Shown one piece after another: positions 58,555 through 64,000 of a DNA stretch of 64,000 nucleotides (positions are counted from its first letter, which is position 1; each line of letters starts with the position of its first letter). The notes beneath the pieces are model-generated. The model was not told where the DNA came from. It saw nothing but the letters and a program-made list of their open reading frames with translations, and did no database searches. Origin of the DNA: Paracentrotus lividus (taxonomy: Eukaryota; Echinodermata; Echinoidea; Camarodonta; Echinidae); the NCBI GenBank assembly GCA_940671915.1, contig CALNVZ010000177.1:36623-100622 (forward strand), written 5' to 3'. The translations under genes and the position numbers were made by a program.

Positions 58555-61500
58555 TACAGTGTCCCAAAAAATTATTTGTACACTTTGAAAAAATGAAATT
58601 ACATAAATCGATGTTGGTTTAAAATTTCAATTACTATTTAAATCAAATGGTAGGTAATGTCACTATCACCTAAACACTAAATCTCAAATGTTCCGTCAGT
58701 CTCGGGAGTTCTAGGCCGTCATTTGCAGTTTTCATGGCCCAAAAATTATTTGTACACTTCAGGACATGAGTTTTTAAAGGAGTGTTTACAATTTTGGGGG
58801 TCTTCTTCGGCTTCCAGGACAGTCATCAACATTCTTGGCATACTGTCGACCAATTTAGCACTCACCTCACAGCCAATACCATTCCAAGTTCGCTGGAGCG
58901 TGTCCTGGAGCTGCTAGACGTTGGATGGTCAGTCTAGAGGGCGCTGTCGCTTCAGATCACCTCTCATGTGCTAAATAGGGGTTAAATCTGGGCTGTGAGG
59001 TGCCCTTTCTTGCAGCGTAACATGTTTCTGTTGCAATATTGCTTTAATATGGTTTGCTGTGTACTTGGGGCCATTGTTATGTTGGACCGTAAATTGACGA
59101 CCATTCTGACTTGAAGCAGATGGGAGCATCTGAGCCATTCTGAGGGGCAAGACTATCCTCATGGCTTCAGCATTCATGATGCCATGTTATGAAATCTATC
59201 TCTCCAACTCTACTGGCTGCCATACAACTCCAAATCATGAAACATCCTCCACTGTGCTTCACTGTTGGCTCCAAACGTGACTGACTGAAAGCTTCCTACA
59301 AGACACACCACGTATGTTCCTCGCCTATTCGTTGCGTGTTCGCTTGGTGGGCAAAGTGGGTGGAGCTAGTTGTTATGGGCAACGAAGCGTTCGTTAACTG
59401 CTTTTCATGTTTTTCTCATGCTGTAAAATGAGTCTGACTGCAATATTCTAAAATCCACTGAAATACTCAAAAACCGGCAAAACAGTGAATATACACCTCT
59501 CCTTTGGATATTAATGTATCAAATAAACCAATTCATCAAACAATTGGCAGATTTTTTGTTCAGTTTTATGCATTTTGAAAGCAGCATCAAAATGAACATC
59601 AAAATATAGAAATTATGTAAGCTTTTATAAGTATATTTTTAATAGTTTGGAAATGTTATGATAATGAAATTAGAAGTTTTCTGAACTGATGTCGTTGTTT
59701 GCTTAGATGTTATAGTTTTTTTGACTTGTGGACACGCCGTTGAAATCAGGTTAAAATCTTTCCCTTTTTTACTTATTTTCATAACATGTATATTTTATCA
59801 GCATGTCAGTTGTTTATTTTTCATTTTTATTATAAAATCAATCATGGAGATGAAAATCGGGAGTGTGGAAATACAGTGTATGTATATGTTTCGTAGGATC
59901 AATGCTGCTGAAAAGAGAAAACTGGGTTCATATTTCATGAAAAAAGTCGCCAAATTAAAAATGCCAGCATACGGCGCCGCGTCTTTCAACCCAGTCTAAC
60001 CGGCCCAGACATCAGTCCCATTCCGGTATTACGCAATATTTCATACGTACCATGATGACTTATTGCTTGTTAGTAGTGTTTCTTCTAATTATTAGACATG
60101 TAGATATTCCAGTTTACCTATAATAAGGAACCTATAATAAGGATGCTCAGATGCCCAACGCATATGGATAGCTAAGAACAATTTTTAAAGTTTAAAGCTC
60201 CGGTTTATGTTGAATGAAACTCATTGGAAATATGCTGGCAACATGTCATCACCTTACTGAAGACAGCCACGGGCAAGCCACGGGAGCTGGTCGGTCTACG
60301 GTAAGGGGTTCGTTCAGTCCGCCTGCTCCTGGTTTGAAATGTCGGGCATTCAATATCGGAATGGGACTGATGTCTGGGCCGAAAGACGTGGCGATATCAA
60401 TATCTCAACACACGCTCATATGTACAATTCGGCGACTTTTTTCATGAAATATGAACCCAGTATTCTCTTTTCAGCAGCATTGATCCTACGAAACATATAC
60501 ATACACTGTATTTCCACACTCCCGATTTTCATCTCCATGATTGATTTTATAACAAAAATGAAAAATAAACAACTGACATGCTGATAAAACATACATGTTA
60601 CGAAAATAAGTAAAATAGGGAAAGATTTTTACCTGATTTCAACGGCGTGTCCACAAGTCAAAAAAAACTATAACATCTAAGCAAACAACGACATCAGTTC
60701 AGAAAACTTCTAATTTCATTGTCATAACATTTTCAAACTATTAAGTATATACCAGATATTGAAAAAGTAAGATTTTATAAAAGCTTTCATAATTTCTATA
60801 TTTTGATGTTCATTTTGATGTTGCTTTCAAAATGCATAAAACTGAAGAAAAAAAATCTGCCAATTGTTTAATGAATTGGTTTATTTGATACATCAGTATC
60901 CAAAGGAGAGGTGTTTATTCACCGTTTTGCCTTTTTTTTAGTATTTCAGTGGGTTTTAGAATATTGCATGTCAGACTCATTTTACATCATGAGAAAATCA
61001 TGAAAAGAAGCTAACGAACGCTTCGTTGCCCATAACAACTAGCTCCACCCACTTTGCCCACCAAGATCCGAGGACGAACATACGTGACACACAGTCCCGT
61101 GCATCATATCCAATCACTTTTGCACTAATTAGGTCTTAGGACAGAGTGCTAAAACTCCGCAGGCTTGTTCACATGTTGTTTTGCAAAAGCATGACGCTTC
61201 TTTGTTACTGTCCGTTACATTTGGCTTCTTTATTGCCAATTATTCCACTTATAGTCATGTAGCCATTTAGCCTGTTGCAGACACTCTTGAGGGCACCCAG
61301 TCATTCCTCAGCCTCTGTGGCCTTGGATGCACTTTTGTTTGGTGGCAAATTGCAATATTTAATTGCTTACTGTCTGTCTATCAATATCATCATGAAAACT
61401 GATGTCCATGAGAATATCTTTGCCTCTTAGAGGCTCCCACTTGCGTAAAGGCTGATTGGTCTTCAAATTGTGTACCAACATGACAGGGGCCCCAAGCATG

Positions 61501-62004
61501 CAGCAAAGCATATTAAAGCATTATTTTAGCAGAAACTTGTTCAGAAGCTAGAAAAGGCACCTCAGATCCCAGATTTAACCCCCATTTAGCACATGTGAGG
61601 TGATCTGAAGCGACAGCGCCCTCTAGACTGACCATCCAACCTCCAGCAGCTCCAGGACACGCTCCAGCGAACTTGGAATGGTATGTGCCGTGAAATGAGT
61701 GCTAAATTGGTCGGCAGTATGCCAAAGAGGTTGATGACTGCCCTGGAAGCCAAAGAAGGCCCCCCAAAATTTTAAACACTCCTTTAAAAACCCATCTTCT
61801 GAAGTGTGCAAATAATTTTTGGGCCATGAAAATTGCAAATGGCAGCCTAGAACTTCCGAGACTGACGGAACATTTGAAATTTAGGGTTCAGGTGCTAGTG
61901 ACATTACCTACCATTTGATATAAATAGTAACTGAAATTTAAAACCAACAACTATTTGTTTAATTTCATTTTTTTTAAGTGTACAAATAATTTTTGGGGAC
62001 ACTA
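58555..62004. mobile_element. 3.45-kb Tc1-like fold-back element with IR/DR ends
   Basis: CCCAAAAAATTATTTGTACA occurs twice in the left arm (58563 and, slightly shorter, 58738) and twice inverted in the right arm (61802 and 61976). This is the IR/DR end structure of many Tc1-like transposons; TACAGTG starts the left end. The minus strand 59280-58960 encodes transposase remnants (PTVKHSGGCFMIWSCMA, HNNGPKYTANHIKAIL, HSPDLTPI). The plus strand 61440-61640 carries a second, more decayed copy of the same C-terminal part. The two read outward. Frameshifts and stops make both inactive. The centre is a separate palindrome. Confidence 0.85.
59301..61095. repeat. 1.8-kb palindrome at the core of the Tc1-like fold-back
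   Basis: GGTGGGCAAAGTGGGTGGAG near 59346 is mirrored near 61050. Inverted matching continues through GGAGAGGTGT-type sequence (59500 and 60905) and TACAGTGTATGTATATG (59873 and 60505) to CCAGACATCAGTCCCATTCC near 60005, mirrored near 60360. Arms are about 700-850 bp around 60190. No coding function; frames in the arms are mirror images. Confidence 0.85.
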
Positions 62005-62484
62005 TCAATTATTGTTATAACTTGCGTTAAAGTAATACAGCAATTTTGTTAAATGCGAAACCGTGTCATATTGATTTTTGTGCGCTTTTGTGCGCTTTTT
62101 AAGCGAATAAAGAACAATAGAATTGATTAACTGAATTGAATTTTGGTTGACATTGGAGCTAATGAATCGGGGAGAATAGAGAGGTGTAGAGAGACAGTGT
62201 CAGATCGACTCATAGACACATTTCCCCACTTTGGTGCATTATTACATCATAATAGGTAACATTAACACCTTCTAAATTTGATATAAGTTTATGGGTTTAT
62301 GGCTCCTTTATAGCACGCTTTGTTATTCGAAAAAAAAAAAAGGGAAGGAAAAAAAAAATACTTACTTTATAGGTGTTGTTGATAAAAAAGAACACCTTAT
62401 CCACTTTTAGATATGATTATGCACGCCGTTGTCGTTTGTTCGATGAAATAGTGAGAAGTGAATTATTATGTTAAACGGGTTAAG
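62005..62484. other. Gene-free AT-rich stretch
   Basis: No gene or delimited element is recognised; A tracts occur near 62330 and 62350. Confidence 0.5.
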
Positions 62485-63072
62485 GGGGCCGTCACACTGA
62501 GGTCGTTCTACTACGTTCTATAACGTTCTTGCCCGTTCTTTAAAAAAAATTGCTGAACGGGCTTTGGTCGGGTTGGAACTTATAACTTTAAAAAAAATAA
62601 TTTCTTGAATACGATACTACGCAGTTCATAAATAGTTCTCGTTACGTCAATTCCGTCTTTATCGCGTTGTTTTCCAGTTCACACCGAGTAAACAGCTCGT
62701 TCAATCTATACCGTTCGTAGCACGTCCAAACCGTCACTAAAGTGCCTATGCGCAGCATGATAAAAGTTAGGTACCATGTTCGTAGTACGTCCTTCTCGTT
62801 CAGAGTAAGTCCTACCCGTTTAAGGAACGTTGTCACTACGTTTAATTTTAGAACTGGAAGCCACTACGATTTTTTTTGACTATGTTAAAAAAAAATCGGA
62901 ATGCCTTTCCGTTCTCTCCGTTCGGGCCCGTTCGCCAAGTTCGTAAACAGATTGTAAACGGTCTGTACTAGATTCTAAAAGGTCTGTACTACGTTCAGTC
63001 CGTTTGTAAACAGGTTGAGCCCGTTCAACAAGAACTACCAAGAACGCAGTGAGAACTAGCTCAGTGTGACGG
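62485..63072. mobile_element. 588-bp TIR element with GTCACACTGAG ends and internal CGT-repeat
   Basis: GGGGCCGTCACACTGAGGTC at 62485 and GAACTAGCTCAGTGTGACGG near 63053 are imperfect inverted repeats. The interior is a degenerate ~20-bp repeat built on TACGTCC/TCGTTC words (for example GTAGTACGTCCTTCTCGTTC near 62781). No transposase. The GTCACAC end and TACGT content link it loosely to the elements at 1639 and 47520. Confidence 0.75.
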
Positions 63073-64000
63073 GAATTATGACATGCCGTTCTGTTTAAAA
63101 ATTGAAACGTATTGCTATCCAAGCCCGTGCTATAAAGTCTTGAGCAGATTGAAATAGGTCTCAAGTACGTCCACTCCGTGATGTGTACATAGATTTAGCC
63201 CGTTCTGCAATAATTTCAATAACATGGTAAGAAATTGTTCAGTGTGATAGTATATATAAACGAATAGATCAGCTATTTGATTGCCACACATTAATTGTTA
63301 CAATTACAGAAATCTCACAACTTTTAGAATAAATACGAAAAACGGCCATTGGTCCGAAAAAGAACGCGTACATTTGACCTAATTATTTCTTGATTAAGAT
63401 GAACAACGTTCGTATACAGTCCTCGATACGTCCATCACGTTTTTGCCTCGTCTGCAGTCCGTTTGTATCTAGTTAAAATTGGGTGAAAATGACCGTTTCC
63501 ACGAAACAGAGCCCGTCTGAAACAATCCAAACCCGTCCCCAGTTAGTTTCAACCCGTTCTTAATCAGTTCCAACTCGTTTCCAATGCGTTTCGTCCCGAC
63601 CTAACTAGTTCTGGGTCGTTTTTAATCCGTCAAAATCCGTTCTTACTCGTTCTTACGTCGACCAAACGGCATCCAGAAAGTTCATCTCGTTCATACTGCG
63701 TCATTATCCGTGTCTAGAACGTGTTGAACGCAAATGCGTGCCCGTTTCCCATAAAAAATCCTAGCCCGTTTTTGCCAGACCTCATGCGTCTTCGTAACTT
63801 CAAGCTGATAATGAATGTACAATGCTCGTTTGTAAGACGTCCTAGCACATCTTTAGAACGATTTAAGTACGACAATTTCGTTTGTAGTACGACCATCTCG
63901 TTTCAAGTACGTTGCCACCCCGTTAAATTTTAGGACGAGATGTGCGCCCGATTTTTTTTAAACACGTTTTTGAAAATCCGACCGAGCTAGTCCATGAAGT
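63073..64000. repeat. Degenerate ~20-bp CGT-bearing repeat, runs off the window
   Basis: The same repeat continues, clearest at 63840-63925 where units read AAGTACGACAATTTCGTTT, GTAGTACGACCATCTCGTTT and CAAGTACGTTGCCACCCCGT. TTCAGTGTGATAGTATA near 63238 is another end-like word. Short open frames are repeat translations. Confidence 0.7.

Noticed and set aside
59721..60584. Similar frames on both sides of 60190
   Set aside because: They are antisense and sense readings of the same palindrome arm.
1..64000. CRISPR array or bacterial operon
   Set aside because: None of the tandem repeats has regular unique spacers, and the introns, SINEs and LINEs show the DNA is eukaryotic.

Overview
This is intron- and repeat-rich eukaryotic DNA, AT-rich, with almost no long open frames. 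Coding signal survives only as short spliced exons and decayed transposon frames. The mix of repeats (tRNA-headed SINEs with L2-like tails, L2/CR1-type LINEs, Tc1-like fold-back elements, many TIR elements of 0.2-1.2 kb) and the kinds of host exon (calcium-binding EGF, death domain, glycine N-methyltransferase) suggest a marine invertebrate deuterostome, most likely an echinoderm and less certainly a hemichordate. That placement is an inference; no marker in the window fixes the species.

Layout. 1-4.2 kb: a palindromic GAGACGTCTC block, a small TIR element and low-complexity sequence. 4.2-15.6 kb: a large, degenerate tandem segmental duplication. Each half is a ~50-bp pyrimidine-rich minisatellite, a spacer block and a ~300-bp tandem array; only the first half carries a Tc1-like insertion. 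15.4-19.7 kb: a second duplication of about 2 kb around a 25-N gap, its second copy so indel-ridden that it looks like unpolished assembly. 20.8 kb: one calcium-binding EGF exon (+). 21.8-22.8 kb: a TIR fold-back. 24.3-24.6 kb: a death-domain exon (-). 25.2-28.4 kb: a 3.2-kb TIR element enclosing a ~410-bp tandem repeat. 28.6-33.2 kb: a TIR element, an element bounded by inverted 15-bp minisatellite arrays, and a decayed LINE (-). 34.7-38.9 kb: palindromes and small TIR elements, one containing a 100-N gap.

39.1-52.7 kb holds the main host gene: a glycine N-methyltransferase-like gene on the minus strand. Five exons assemble with consistent splice phases into a 267-codon reading frame with family-like residues in every exon. 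All four introns are loaded with insertions: a SINE interrupted by a 757-bp TIR element with a 7-bp target duplication, a second SINE, a poly-G/C-ended element with a smaller one nested in it, and a 588-bp near-perfect palindrome starting nine bases inside the first intron.

54.1-58.3 kb: two L2/CR1-type LINE fragments meet tail to tail at an ATT/ATA microsatellite. One (+) has ORF1 with a PHD finger; the other (-) has the endonuclease end and reverse transcriptase. The minus LINE's 3' tail resembles the SINE tails, suggesting it belongs to the LINE group that mobilises them. 58.6-62.0 kb: a 3.45-kb Tc1-like fold-back with IR/DR-type ends and a second large palindrome at its core. 62.5-64.0 kb: a GTCACAC-ended TIR element built from a degenerate ~20-bp CGT-bearing repeat.
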